In this document: positions 25,906-35,025 of the stretch, piece by piece
Position numbering within the stretch: position 1 is the stretch's first letter
How the letters are laid out: each line of letters begins with the position of its first letter
Assembly: GCA_965279135.1 (NCBI GenBank)
Contig: OZ257133.1
Location: 930,001 to 994,000, forward strand
Length of the DNA: 64,000 nt
DNA from: Croceimicrobium sp965279135
Lineage (GTDB): Bacteria > Bacteroidota > Bacteroidia > Flavobacteriales > Schleiferiaceae
Direction: 5' to 3'
Notes under the pieces: model-generated
Database searches by the model: none
The model's input: the letters and a program-made list of their open reading frames with translations, nothing else
What the model was told of the DNA's origin: nothing
Made by a program: the position numbers and the translations under genes

Positions 25906-26840
25906 AGTTTTTCCCAAATCTGATCGCGAAACAAGCCTTGTTCATCTTGAAATTCGGTCCGAATTTTAAATTGGTGTCTCGCCGCTAGATCCCTTAGTTC
26001 CTGACCACTATATTTCCTCGAGGTTTCGGTATGAATGGCCTCGTGTGCATCGAGGAAAAAACTTCGATTTACAGCACCGATATGAACATCCTGCTTTTCC
26101 AAGGAGATCAGGTAGGAACGGCACTCTCCAGTATGTGGATCATAGGTGTTATAATGTCGAAACTTATTCAAGTTAAAATCACCACCTAATTCACGGTTTA
26201 TCCGTTTTAAGAGGTTGAAATTGAATGCTGCGGTTATCCCCTTGCTGTCATTATAAGCTGCCAGGATTTTGTTGGGATCTTTTTTAAGGTCCACTCCAAG
26301 GAGCAGAAGATCACCCTTGCGTAAGCTTTGACTGAGTTTACTCATAAAGACATCCACATTATCGCGGCGGAAGTTCCCAATATTACTGCCCAGGAAAAGT
26401 ACTACTAGGGGCTGATCTCCTAGGTTAGACAGCTTGTTTAAAGCTTTGAAATACTCGGCAGCGATCCCTTCCGTTTTGAGGTCGGGAAGCCAATTCTTGA
26501 GATTTCTTTGGAGGATTTCCAGTACATGAGGTGATATGTCTATCGGAAAATAGCTAAAATCAAGATTCTCCTTTAAGGCAGTTTGCAGCAGGAATCGGGT
26601 CTTAGTACCATCGCCAGCTCCCAATTCTGCCATTCTGAATTTATCCTTAGGCAGTTCATCGCAGATGGCTTTCGCCTGATTTCTAAAAATCTCACCTTCC
26701 GCACGGGTCAGATAATACTCGTCTAATGCCATTATTTGCTGAAAGAGCAAGTCTCCGGCATCATCGTAGAAGTATTTAGATAGTAAGTATTTGTCGTTGG
26801 CACTAAGGCCTTCCACCACCTCCTCTAAAAAATCACTCAT
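25902..26840 (-). CDS. egtD: L-histidine N-alpha-methyltransferase (ergothioneine synthesis)
   Basis: 312 residues, the usual EgtD length. The SAM-binding motif is AELGAGDGTKT (71-81), followed by YFPIDIS and LFLGSNIGNF, both characteristic of the EgtD/DUF2260 family. EgtD trimethylates histidine to hercynine, the first step of ergothioneine synthesis. It follows egtB with one base between them, in the same operon, so the enzyme pair works on the same pathway. The C-terminus (about residue 265 onward) carries HTETSRKYS, a family hallmark. Confidence 0.92.
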   Translation of the reverse strand: MSDFLEEVVEGLSANDKYLLSKYFYDDAGDLLFQQIMALDEYYLTRAEGEIFRNQAKAICDELPKDKFRMAELGAGDGTKTRFLLQTALKENLDFSYFPIDISPHVLEILQRNLKNWLPDLKTEGIAAEYFKALNKLSNLGDQPLVVLFLGSNIGNFRRDNVDVFMSKLSQSLRKGDLLLLGVDLKKDPNKILAAYNDSKGITAAFNFNLLKRINRELGGDFNLNKFRHYNTYDPHTGECRSYLISLEKQDVHIGAVNRSFFLDAHEAIHTETSRKYSGQELRDLAARHQFKIRTEFQDEQGLFRDQIWEKL

Positions 26841-26841
26841 A

Positions 26842-28008
26842 TTATAGGTTTTTAGCCAGCCTCAATCCAGTGAATTGCCAGCGAAAATGGGGGTGAAAGA
26901 AATTTCGATAAGTAATGCGAGCATGTTGTTCGGGGGTGGCAATAGAAGCTCCTCTTAAAACCATTTGGTTCACCATAAATTTTCCATTGTATTCTCGGGC
27001 CGGACCTTCATATTCTTTAAATCCAGGGTAGGGGAGATATGCACTATTGGTCCATTCCCAACGCTCACCCCATTTAAATTGGGTTGCCGCAATTTCCCAT
27101 TCCGCTTCAGTAGGTAGTCGGCAACCTTTCCATTGCGCATAGGCATAAGCTTCGTAAAAACTGATATGGGTTACCGGAGCATTAGAGTTCAGTTCCTCCA
27201 ATCCAGCAAGACTAAAGCGCATCCATTTTCCTTGAATCTTTTCCCAATATAGAGGAGCTGAAATCTGCTCTTCATTTTTCCAGGCCCAACCGTCCATGTG
27301 CCAGAACTCAGGGTCTTCATAGCCCCCGGCATTCAGGAAATTCAGCCAATCGCCATTACTCACTAGTTGATTACTAATAGCAAAACCTTCTAAAAAGACT
27401 TTATGTCGGGGTGCCTCATTATCAAAATGGAAGTCTTTGCCAGCATATCCGATCTCATATAAACCCTCTTGTACTTCCTTCCATTCGGCTGTCCTTATAG
27501 GATTTAGAGTCTCCTTAAATCCCTTTTGATAGATGGGGTGAAATGGCTGTTGCCCAAGTGCTTTTTTAAAATCCGTTAAGAAGAGTTCCTGATGCTGTTG
27601 TTCATGATGTAAACCAAGTTCCAGAGTGTTTAGGTCTTCTTCGGACAAGGCATGACCCTGCAGCAAACCTTCCATAGCTTGATCCACATAGCTCCGGTAA
27701 TCATGAATTTCGCTTAAGGCCGGACGGGTGAGTGAGGCACGAGAGGCCCGATCAATTCTTGGCCCGAGAGCTTCGTAATAGGAGTTGAAATAATAGGCAT
27801 AGTGTGGATCAAAAACCTGATAATCCAATTTCAGTTTGGATAACACCAGAGTTTCAAAAAACCAGGTGGTGTGACCGAGATGCCATTTAGGGGGACTTGC
27901 TTCGAAACTACTTTGGGCCAGGTGATCTTCTACACTAAGACCCTCCATTAGTTTTAAGGTCTGTGAGCGAACCTCGCGGTAGCGCTGCAACAGATAGGTT
28001 TGCCTCAT
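26842..28008 (-). CDS. egtB: Ergothioneine biosynthesis sulfoxide synthase EgtB
   Basis: 388 residues. The N-terminal DinB-like domain provides iron ligands: His46 (WHLGHTTWFFET) and HHEQQHQE with His135 and His139 (HxxxHxE). The C-terminal formylglycine-generating-enzyme-like domain includes GCRLPTEAEWEIAA and TGLRLAK. EgtB joins hercynine with a thiol (cysteine or gamma-glutamylcysteine) using oxygen. It is the first gene of the egtBD operon. No egtA, egtC or egtE is seen in the window, so the final C-S lyase must lie elsewhere. An ovothiol-type OvoA is unlikely because that carries a fused methyltransferase. Confidence 0.92.
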   Translation of the reverse strand: MRQTYLLQRYREVRSQTLKLMEGLSVEDHLAQSSFEASPPKWHLGHTTWFFETLVLSKLKLDYQVFDPHYAYYFNSYYEALGPRIDRASRASLTRPALSEIHDYRSYVDQAMEGLLQGHALSEEDLNTLELGLHHEQQHQELFLTDFKKALGQQPFHPIYQKGFKETLNPIRTAEWKEVQEGLYEIGYAGKDFHFDNEAPRHKVFLEGFAISNQLVSNGDWLNFLNAGGYEDPEFWHMDGWAWKNEEQISAPLYWEKIQGKWMRFSLAGLEELNSNAPVTHISFYEAYAYAQWKGCRLPTEAEWEIAATQFKWGERWEWTNSAYLPYPGFKEYEGPAREYNGKFMVNQMVLRGASIATPEQHARITYRNFFHPHFRWQFTGLRLAKNL

Positions 28009-28051
28009 TGATTAATTACTTCGAGACGGGAAATTAGAAATTCTTAAAAAG

Positions 28052-28076
28052 AAAAACCGCCTCAAGGGCGGTTTTT
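28052..28076 (-). terminator. Rho-independent terminator, works in both directions
   Basis: AAAAACCGCC (28052-28061) pairs with GGCGGTTTTT (28067-28076) around TCAAG. It follows the 52-aa lipoprotein gene by three bases on the minus strand and separates it from egtB. Confidence 0.88.
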
Positions 28077-28079
28077 ATC

Positions 28080-28238
28080 TTAATCCATTTCGTTTCTAAT
28101 TTCATCGTTCAGGGGAAGATCATTACTGTGATCTATCACCACCGGTTGCGGTTCAGCTTCCAGGTACTCAGTGTCATCATCTTTAGAGCAGGCAGCTATA
28201 AAAAGCACCAACGCTCCGAGTGAAATCCATTTTTTCAT
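28080..28238 (-). CDS. Small lipoprotein (52 aa)
   Basis: MKKWISLGALVLFIAACSKD at the N-terminus is a full lipoprotein leader with lipobox IAAC at residues 14-17. The mature ~35 residues are acidic and unstructured (DDDTEYLEAEPQPVV). A strong terminator begins three bases after the stop, supporting a real gene. Such minimal acidic lipoproteins are common in Bacteroidota; function unknown. The Asp-rich start after Cys also fits a surface-export-type signal (charged residues after the lipid anchor), which is inference. Confidence 0.75.
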   Translation of the reverse strand: MKKWISLGALVLFIAACSKDDDTEYLEAEPQPVVIDHSNDLPLNDEIRNEMD

Positions 28239-28313
28239 CTTTTCTGTTTTAGTTCTTTCGCTAAGCTAGAAGAAGATGAGAGCGATGGCTTGTCAGAAAT
28301 TGCTGCTAAAGTC

Positions 28314-29981
28314 TTAAACTTCAGTTAAATACTTATGGGTATAGCTAATACTCATGGCTCCTTCACCCACCGCCGAAGCCACTCTATTCATTGCTCCGGA
28401 TCGCACATCACCAGCCGCGAAAACTCCTGGTACAGAGGTTTCCAAAGAATGGGGAATCCGATCCAGTGGCCAGTGTTTGGCACTTTCACGATCTTCCAAA
28501 ATTGCATTTCCGGTAATCACAAAGCCTTTGGAATCCTTACTGATATCTTTAGGTAACCAATCCGTATAAGGCTTGGCGCCGATGAAAATGAAAATGGCCG
28601 CTGCATCATGGGTTTGTACCTCCCCGCTTTCATTATCGCGAATACTAACCTTTTCCAGATAATCCGTCCCATGGGCTTCAGCGATCTCTGAGAATGGAGA
28701 AACCTGAATATTGGGAGTGGCATCAATTTGATCAATGAGGTAGGCTGACATAGTTGAAGTTAAATCAGCACGTCTAATCAAAATAGTCACATCTCTGGCG
28801 AAGCGAGATAGATACATTGCGGCCTGGCCTGCAGAGTTTCCACCTCCCACGATGAAGATAGAACGATTCGTACAGGCTGCTGCTTCGGTAGTAGCGGCGC
28901 CGTAGTATACCCCGCGACCGGTTAGATTTTGGAGTCCTTTCGTTTCAAGTTGGCGATAATCTACGCCAGTGGCAATTACAATGGATCGAGTTAGGACCTC
29001 TTTGCCGTCTTTCAGTTTGAGGATTTTGTTTTGATCGGCAAGTTCGATGCTTTCCACCTCTGCTGGAGTGAGGAATTCAGCGCCTAAACGGGTAGCCTGA
29101 CTCAAGGCTCTTCTGGCTAAATCCGAACCACTTAATCCATTGGGAAAGCCCAGATAGTTCTCAATTCGTGAGCTGGTCCCCGCTTGTCCACCCGGAGCAT
29201 GCTTTTCTACCAATAAGGTCTTGAGGCCTTCACTAGCCCCGTAAACCGCAGCGGCTAAGCCAGCGGGTCCAGCTCCAATTATAACTGTATCATAAAGTTG
29301 AGACTTTACTTCGGTGGGCAAACCTATTTGAGCCGCTACCTGCGCTTTGGTAGGCCTTTTTAAAACGGTGCCATCCTCTAGGAACAAAGCGGGTAAATCA
29401 TCGAGACTTAGTTCATTTTCCTGCATCAATATTTTTCCCTCCTCGTCTTTCTCAATATCATGCCAACGATAAGGAAATAGGTTCCCTGCCAAATAATCCT
29501 TTAGATCATGGCTCAATTGTGAATATTGAATACCGATGACCCTGAGTCCCTGAAAGGCCGGGCGATGAAGTGCTTGCCAATCCAGCAATAAATCGTCAAT
29601 TACCGGGAAGAGCTTTTCTTCTGGTGGATCCCAGGGCTTCATTAAATAGTGATCCAATTGCACCTCATTGATAGCTTGGATGGCAGCATTGGTATCGCTG
29701 TAGGCCGTTAGTAAGGCTCGCTTAGCTTTTGGGAAAACTGTTTTTGCTTCTTGCAGAAAATCGACGCCCTCCATTTCAGGCATCCGCTGATCACTTAGGA
29801 AAAGGGCAATCTCCGCATTCTGATTTTTTAGTTCTACCAGGCTTTCTCTGGCTTCCTTTGGATCAGAAGTGGATAGGATCTTATATTCTTCTTTATAGCG
29901 TGCCCGGAGGTCAGATCGAATGGCCCTTAATACCTGAGGGTCATCATCAATGGCAAATATTAGAGGTTTGGCTTTTTTCAT
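28314..29981 (-). CDS. Response regulator fused to thioredoxin-reductase-like flavoprotein
   Basis: 555 residues. Residues 1-125 are a receiver domain: IDDDP (11-15), phosphoacceptor Asp64 (FLSDQRMP) and Lys115. Residues ~145-225 are a thioredoxin-fold-like spacer without CxxC. From ~230 follows a FAD/NAD(P) domain pair with GAGPAG (236-241), GGQAG, IATGVDYR and GGGNSAG. Where thioredoxin reductase has CxTC, this protein has GVYYGAATTEAAAC, so no redox-active disulfide. It matches a known family of fused response regulator/TrxR-like proteins. Its ATG overlaps the end of the kinase gene by four bases (ATGA), so the kinase is its probable phosphodonor. Output is likely redox chemistry, not transcription. 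Confidence 0.88.
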   Translation of the reverse strand: MKKAKPLIFAIDDDPQVLRAIRSDLRARYKEEYKILSTSDPKEARESLVELKNQNAEIALFLSDQRMPEMEGVDFLQEAKTVFPKAKRALLTAYSDTNAAIQAINEVQLDHYLMKPWDPPEEKLFPVIDDLLLDWQALHRPAFQGLRVIGIQYSQLSHDLKDYLAGNLFPYRWHDIEKDEEGKILMQENELSLDDLPALFLEDGTVLKRPTKAQVAAQIGLPTEVKSQLYDTVIIGAGPAGLAAAVYGASEGLKTLLVEKHAPGGQAGTSSRIENYLGFPNGLSGSDLARRALSQATRLGAEFLTPAEVESIELADQNKILKLKDGKEVLTRSIVIATGVDYRQLETKGLQNLTGRGVYYGAATTEAAACTNRSIFIVGGGNSAGQAAMYLSRFARDVTILIRRADLTSTMSAYLIDQIDATPNIQVSPFSEIAEAHGTDYLEKVSIRDNESGEVQTHDAAAIFIFIGAKPYTDWLPKDISKDSKGFVITGNAILEDRESAKHWPLDRIPHSLETSVPGVFAAGDVRSGAMNRVASAVGEGAMSISYTHKYLTEV

Positions 29982-31381
29982 GATTTAAGGGGTAAGCAAA
30001 TGCTAAAAATTGTTGGATTCGCGGCTGATTCGAGTTCAAGTTTCCCTTGATGTTGTTCAACGATATTGCGGGAGATATCTAATCCTAAACCAGTCCCTTC
30101 ACCAATGCCTTTGGTCGTAAAGAAGGGATCGAAAATGGAATTTTGAACATCTTCCGGAATACCTGGACCATTATCTTCAATCTTGATGTATGCAAACTCG
30201 CGCAGCGCAAAAGTGCGGATGGTGATTTGAGGATTTTCGGTTCCCTTTAGGGCATCGATAGAATTGTCTAAAAGGTTGGTATAAACCTGATTCATCTGTC
30301 CGGCAAGTACAGGCACCTTTCCAAGATCAGAACTGTAATCTCTAACGATATTAATATTCGATTTACGGACTTTGTGTTCCAATATTTTTAAGGTAGAATC
30401 CAAGCCTTCACTCAATAGGGCGGGCGCTTTATCTTGTGCCTGATCCATATGGGTGAAGTTCTTGATACTGGCTACCAGCTCTGAGATTCGCAGCGCGGCT
30501 GCTTCAATGTCTCCCAGTAATTCCTGGCGTCCCAATTCAAATTCCAGATACTTCATAAGCGCTTCTTTGGCGTTATCATCGGTATCTTCAAAGGCTTCTT
30601 CTAGAAATTCGGGTTCCAAATTGTATTCAACCAGATAGTCAATTAACTCATTGCAATTTGGAAGGTCCATTTCATCAAAATAGTCTTCCCAATCATCCTC
30701 GCGAGATTGACGCTCTAAAAGACTAAGCTGAGCCTTATCGCGTCCTTGTATTTTGGTAAGGATGCTTGCGGCGGTATCGAGATATTGTAAAGGATCCGGC
30801 AATTGCACCACCTTTTTCACCATTTTCATACCGTCATGTCCACGATGTCTCAGGGTTTTTGAACTTCGAGCGATGGCCGCGGTGGGGTTATTCAGTTCAT
30901 GGGCCAAACCGGCGCTTAACTTACCTAATGCCATCATGCGTTCATTTTGTGAACGTAGATTGGAGAAAGTGCGAATACGACTGGTCATTAGATGAACCAG
31001 GCTTTCGGTCAATTCATAATGCAGAGTGATTAGTTCCCTGAGTTTTTCCCTTGGAAATTGCATTGCCTTGCCCTTTATGGTTGCAACGGCAGAGGCTGAA
31101 GCTTTCTCCATTCTCGAAAAGGGGAGGAGTCCGGTAATATCTCCGGCGTTCATCTCGGCTATGATATTTTGATTGCCTTTTTGCACCATGAAGATGCGGT
31201 AATGACCCTCTAATACAAAGGTCATGTAGTTGGCAGGTACATCTGCCTGAAAAAGGAAACCATCTTGGGGAATTTCTACTATTTCGCTCTGGTCAATAAG
31301 ATATTGAACCTGCTCATCGGGCACGTTGGATAAGGGCTCAAAGAGCTTCTTTAGGTCTGCGACCTCTATGTTATGATGCAT
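29978..31381 (-). CDS. Soluble sensor histidine kinase with cyclic-nucleotide-binding-type N-terminus
   Basis: 467 residues without membrane segments. Residues ~10-130 resemble a cNMP-binding (Crp-type) domain: GFLFQADVPANYMTFVLEGHYRIF and EMNAGDITGLLPF. The H-box is LSAGLAHELNNP with His161. A long helical region follows to ~330, and the HATPase domain closes the protein (NLLDNSIDAL, DNGPGIPEDV, TGLGLDISRNIV). It is translationally coupled to the receiver-TrxR gene downstream, forming a cytoplasmic two-component pair that may sense a nucleotide or the redox state. The ligand is unknown, since the cNMP pocket was not checked residue by residue. Confidence 0.9.
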   Translation of the reverse strand: MHHNIEVADLKKLFEPLSNVPDEQVQYLIDQSEIVEIPQDGFLFQADVPANYMTFVLEGHYRIFMVQKGNQNIIAEMNAGDITGLLPFSRMEKASASAVATIKGKAMQFPREKLRELITLHYELTESLVHLMTSRIRTFSNLRSQNERMMALGKLSAGLAHELNNPTAAIARSSKTLRHRGHDGMKMVKKVVQLPDPLQYLDTAASILTKIQGRDKAQLSLLERQSREDDWEDYFDEMDLPNCNELIDYLVEYNLEPEFLEEAFEDTDDNAKEALMKYLEFELGRQELLGDIEAAALRISELVASIKNFTHMDQAQDKAPALLSEGLDSTLKILEHKVRKSNINIVRDYSSDLGKVPVLAGQMNQVYTNLLDNSIDALKGTENPQITIRTFALREFAYIKIEDNGPGIPEDVQNSIFDPFFTTKGIGEGTGLGLDISRNIVEQHQGKLELESAANPTIFSICLPLKS

Positions 31382-31397
31382 ACTCTAAATAAGTGAA

Positions 31398-31416
31398 AAT
31401 CCCTGAAACAGGGATT
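31398..31416 (-). terminator. Terminator-like hairpin overlapping the TonB receptor stop
   Basis: AATCCCTG (31398-31405) pairs with CAGGGATT (31409-31416), followed on the minus strand by TTTTC. It lies at the stop codon of the TonB receptor gene and ends 17 bases before the kinase start, so it may limit read-through into that operon. Confidence 0.6.
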
Positions 31417-33802
31417 AAAATTGCACAATGATTCCTAGAGAAGGGATTCTTGTGCCATTGCCATTTTCCAATAGCTTGGTGTCATAGCGTTGCTCATCTG
31501 CAGGAGCGCTGGGATTCAGTATGATAGGATTTCCATTAGCGTCTCTATTCAAGGCAAGAAGGGGTTCTCCATCAATCGATTGACCTAATAAGTTCTGAAC
31601 ATCAAAATAGAGGTTTAGAGACCATCTTTCAAAGAACCATTTCTTATCAATCCGCACATTTACTCGATTGAAGTTTGCAAAACGCTCTTGGTTTAATCTA
31701 CTCCAGTCTGGCAAACCTCTGCGATTTACGTTGTAGACCTGAACCAGAGAACTGGTTTCAATATCGGTAGGGGTAAATGGCGCACCACCCAGGAACTGAT
31801 ACTGTACTCCTAGCTCCCAATTCTTACCAAATTTCTTCCCTCCTGTTAAAGTGATGATGTTTTGGTTGTCCCAGGAAGAGGGAACCAGGTCTCCATTAAC
31901 ATCTTCAAATTCAGATTTAACAAGGGTATAGGCTAAGGTTCCAAACCAGCCATCAAATAGTTTCTGTTGGTAGAGAAACTCCAGGCCATAAGCTCTTCCT
32001 TGTGCGGAGGATGTGGCCGGTTCATTTCCAATCACACCAAAATCGCTACCAAGATTAGCCAAAGTGATACCGCGTTCGGTGAGGAATGGGTAGTTATCAT
32101 AAATCTTATAGAAACCTTCAACACTGATTTTCGCATTAAATGGAAGATAGTAAGCAAACCCTGCTACCAGATGTTGAGTGCTGATATAAGTTAGATCTTC
32201 ATTAACCAGGACACCATTTGTATCTCTAAAGCCTAAAGTGGTAAAAGGTGGAAGTTGATTGTAAATGGAGTAACTCGCATTAAAACTCAATTCGGAGTTG
32301 ATATTGTAACTCAGGGCGAGCTTAGGGGAGAACTGTTTAAGTGGATTCGCAGTATTGGCATTGAAGCTGTTGCCATCGAAACGGAAGCCCAGGTTTAAAT
32401 TGATCTTTTCATCCAGAAAGCTGCGATTCACATTTCCAAAGGCAAAGTATTGGAATAGGCGCAGGTCGGTCTCATAATTTCTTGGTGCGGCCCCCGGAGC
32501 AACCCTTAAATCAAATTCGGAGGTGATGTATTTTACCTCTTCAAATCCAAAACCGCTGGTGATACGCCAGCCATTATTGCGGTAAAAATTCTCAACTCTC
32601 AATTTGTTCTCAATTTCCTGAGATAGATAGTCTAGTAGTTGTCTTCCATTTTCCTCATCATTGTCTTCGTACTTAAAAGCTGAGTTATTAAGCATGAAGC
32701 GGCTCAGGATGAAATTGGTGTAAGACTTCTCTCCAAATCTGGTGTATTTCGCACCTACAGAGTAGTTCCACTGTTCGTTAACCGGTAAAAAGGCCAGCTG
32801 AAATTGTTGTGCTTCGGTTTCGTTAGCATCCAGATTCAACTGGAATTGATCTATTGCTCCAATGCCAATAAAGGTCAATTGGTTTTTATCGTCAAACTTG
32901 TGTTTTACCTTAACCTGGAAATCATTATAAGTAGGAAGAAAGGGTAGTTCTAATACTGAGAACAAGAATTGGAGATAGCTTCTGCGCGCCGATGCGAGGA
33001 ATGTAGTTTTATCACCAATAGGTCCTTCCATGGTCAATCCAACTTCCGATGCACCCACCTGAAAGATGCCTCCGATCTTATCGCTTCGGCCATCCTTGAG
33101 CTTAATATCCAGTACCGAGCTAAGAGCATTAGCTTTTTCTACCGGAAAGGCAGATGTGTAGAGATCTACTTCGCGAATGAAGTTCACATTAATCAAACCA
33201 ACTGGACCGCCCGAGCTACCTTGAGTAGCAAAATGATTAATAGAGGGTATTTCAATTCCGTCGAGAAAGAAGCTATTCTCATTAGGAGCTCCCCCCCGAA
33301 TAATGATATCATTCCTGAAATTGGGCGTCGAAGCAACCCCCGGTAAAGATTGAAGTACCAGAGAAATATCCTGATTACCTCCCGGATTTCTTTGAATTTC
33401 ATTGATCCCCAAAGTGCTAACGGATACCGGACTTTCCTTTTTTCGCGTGATCTGGTCTTGAGCGGTAACGTTTACGGTTTGTAAAGTTTGACTGCTCTCC
33501 GAAAGAGCAAAATCAATTACAAAAGGACGCGAAGGGGATACCTGCACTTCATATTCGGTCTTATTCGTATAACCAACAAAGGATGCCGTGACATTGTATA
33601 GTCCAGGCTCTACTTCTAGTTTATAATTCCCATCAATATCGGTAGTAGTACCTACTGTACTTCCCTCAATAACCACATTAGCAAAGGGCAAGGGTTCATT
33701 ATTAATTTCATCATATACTCGACCCTGAATAATGCCGGTTTGAGCGCTTAGACTTACAACGAATAGCAACAGAGCGCTGAGTAGGGAAATACGAAAGTTC
33801 AA
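31415..33802 (-). CDS. TonB-dependent outer-membrane receptor with CarboxypepD-like domain
   Basis: 795 residues. A signal peptide ends near SLSAQ (residue ~21). A carboxypeptidase-regulatory-like domain follows (GRVYDEINNEPLPFANVVIEG, GNYKLEVEPGLYNV), then the TonB plug (PGVASTPNFRNDIIIRGG, NSFFLDGIEIPS), and a barrel of ~22 strands from about 260 to the end. The last residue is Phe, typical of outer-membrane proteins. It imports a substrate using TonB energy. There is no SusD partner next to it, so it is more like a siderophore or vitamin-type receptor than a polysaccharide one, but the ligand cannot be read from sequence. Confidence 0.9.
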   Translation of the reverse strand: MNFRISLLSALLLFVVSLSAQTGIIQGRVYDEINNEPLPFANVVIEGSTVGTTTDIDGNYKLEVEPGLYNVTASFVGYTNKTEYEVQVSPSRPFVIDFALSESSQTLQTVNVTAQDQITRKKESPVSVSTLGINEIQRNPGGNQDISLVLQSLPGVASTPNFRNDIIIRGGAPNENSFFLDGIEIPSINHFATQGSSGGPVGLINVNFIREVDLYTSAFPVEKANALSSVLDIKLKDGRSDKIGGIFQVGASEVGLTMEGPIGDKTTFLASARRSYLQFLFSVLELPFLPTYNDFQVKVKHKFDDKNQLTFIGIGAIDQFQLNLDANETEAQQFQLAFLPVNEQWNYSVGAKYTRFGEKSYTNFILSRFMLNNSAFKYEDNDEENGRQLLDYLSQEIENKLRVENFYRNNGWRITSGFGFEEVKYITSEFDLRVAPGAAPRNYETDLRLFQYFAFGNVNRSFLDEKINLNLGFRFDGNSFNANTANPLKQFSPKLALSYNINSELSFNASYSIYNQLPPFTTLGFRDTNGVLVNEDLTYISTQHLVAGFAYYLPFNAKISVEGFYKIYDNYPFLTERGITLANLGSDFGVIGNEPATSSAQGRAYGLEFLYQQKLFDGWFGTLAYTLVKSEFEDVNGDLVPSSWDNQNIITLTGGKKFGKNWELGVQYQFLGGAPFTPTDIETSSLVQVYNVNRRGLPDWSRLNQERFANFNRVNVRIDKKWFFERWSLNLYFDVQNLLGQSIDGEPLLALNRDANGNPIILNPSAPADEQRYDTKLLENGNGTRIPSLGIIVQF

Positions 33803-33835
33803 TTTAAACTTGCTTTTGTTGATGTTGCAAGAAAA

Positions 33836-33858
33836 AACCCTGACGATGGGCCAGGGTT
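33836..33858 (-). terminator. Rho-independent terminator after the SRPBCC gene
   Basis: AACCCTG (33836-33842) pairs with CAGGGTT (33852-33858). Read on the minus strand it ends GGGTTTTTTC. It lies 20 bases after the stop of the gene at 33879-34904. Confidence 0.8.
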
Positions 33859-33878
33859 CATGAGATTTGAAAAAAATG

Positions 33879-34904
33879 TTACAACACCGGATAATAGACC
33901 TTGGTTAGCCATTTACTGGTATCAGGCTCTAAGGATGGATCGGTAACGAAGAATTCAATTCCGAAAGGAGCCAATTCAATTTCATTGGCCGTTGCATGTT
34001 CCTTAATCCGTGTGTGTGCCTGTCCGGTGAGAGCATAGGGCCCTAGGAAATTCACTTCTAAACCGGAACTGGTAGAGAGGATTCTTTTATCTACATATTC
34101 ATCGGCCTCTATATCGGAGCGAACAGGTATACCGAATTCAATCTGGGTTTGTCGGGTTTCCTCGTTCCATTCGTGATAGATCGCAAAGGGAGGTCCAGTG
34201 ATCAGACTGTCAGCCTTCTTACCTAATGAGTTTAAAATCCGACCATAATTACGGGCAAAAATTTCCGAACCTAGTTCTGAGATATCGGTCATGCTTACCA
34301 TTTCCGTAACACTGAAATAGGTAATGGAATCTTTATTCACTTCGGTAACTGGAAACTCAACGATTTCCACTTTCTGGCTTTCAATAATGTATTTGATATT
34401 GCCTAACCCGGTTTCAAAACTGTTTGCCACGCGGCCTTCAATAAACAGTCCTTGCCAACGCTTAAAAAAACCAAGTTCGCCAGTGATGCCCCAGGTAACC
34501 TGAGTTCTGTTTTTTCCTACTTCATTGAGATACCAAAATCCATTTGCGGGATCTCGACCTTCGAAATTGAGCGAAGTAAGCAGCGTGTCCATTCCATTTA
34601 TTGAAATGATCTGTTGATTGCCGTTGCCCATCTTTTCTGAAGTCCAGCTGTAACGAGCACCTTTGCCTTTAGTTTGATCGCCATATCGAAATACCATAGT
34701 GCTATCTTCAGCTAACCATGGAGACCAGGCCTCCCAATTCTTAAAATCATTCACTTGAGCAAAGACCGCCTTCTGGCTTCCGTTGATATTAATCGTTCGG
34801 GAAACATTATAGCTAGAACTAAGGAAAAGCGATATCAATAAAAATAGTCCGAGAAGAACTAGAACGATGATTAGAATAATCTTCAGGATGCGCATAATCG
34901 TCAT
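33879..34904 (-). CDS. Membrane-anchored SRPBCC protein with GyrI-like C-terminal domain
   Basis: 341 residues. An N-terminal membrane anchor (LKIILIIVLVLLGLFLLISLFL) is followed by an SRPBCC (START-like) domain at ~35-170: SRTININGSQKAVFAQVNDFKNWEAWSPW and GELGFFKRWQGLF. The C-terminal half (~195-341) looks like a GyrI-like/effector-binding domain (GIPVRSDIEADEYV, HTRIKEHATANEIELAPFGIEFFVTD). Such fusions bind small hydrophobic molecules. Start may be ATG 34904 or ATG 34895. Function unknown; it is followed by a terminator and is divergent from guaA. Confidence 0.8.
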   Translation of the reverse strand: MTIMRILKIILIIVLVLLGLFLLISLFLSSSYNVSRTININGSQKAVFAQVNDFKNWEAWSPWLAEDSTMVFRYGDQTKGKGARYSWTSEKMGNGNQQIISINGMDTLLTSLNFEGRDPANGFWYLNEVGKNRTQVTWGITGELGFFKRWQGLFIEGRVANSFETGLGNIKYIIESQKVEIVEFPVTEVNKDSITYFSVTEMVSMTDISELGSEIFARNYGRILNSLGKKADSLITGPPFAIYHEWNEETRQTQIEFGIPVRSDIEADEYVDKRILSTSSGLEVNFLGPYALTGQAHTRIKEHATANEIELAPFGIEFFVTDPSLEPDTSKWLTKVYYPVL

Positions 34905-35013
34905 GTTGATTGGGTTGGCAAGTTAGAAAATTAGCGGTTTTCGGCTCTCTAAGCTTGTTGAAATAATTGGGAAAAGGCATAGTCCATTGAGGATTCCAAA
35001 ACTCTAAAAGAAA

Positions 35014-35021
35014 TACCTTTG
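35014..35021 (+). promoter_or_regulatory. Bacteroidota -7 element TACCTTTG upstream of guaA
   Basis: An exact TAnnTTTG match, four bases before the guaA ATG (35026), so a transcript from it would be leaderless. The nearest TTG upstream (34987-34989) is 24 bases away, somewhat too far for a normal -33 spacing, so the promoter is only partly supported. Confidence 0.4.
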
Positions 35022-35025
35022 CCGC

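Noticed and set aside
30453..31029. Several plus-strand frames within the histidine kinase gene
   Set aside because: Kinase H-box and HATPase motifs are intact on the opposite strand; these frames lack any recognisable feature.
32969..33346. Plus-strand open frame of 125 codons in the TonB receptor
   Set aside because: Antisense to the receptor plug region, which has clear motifs.
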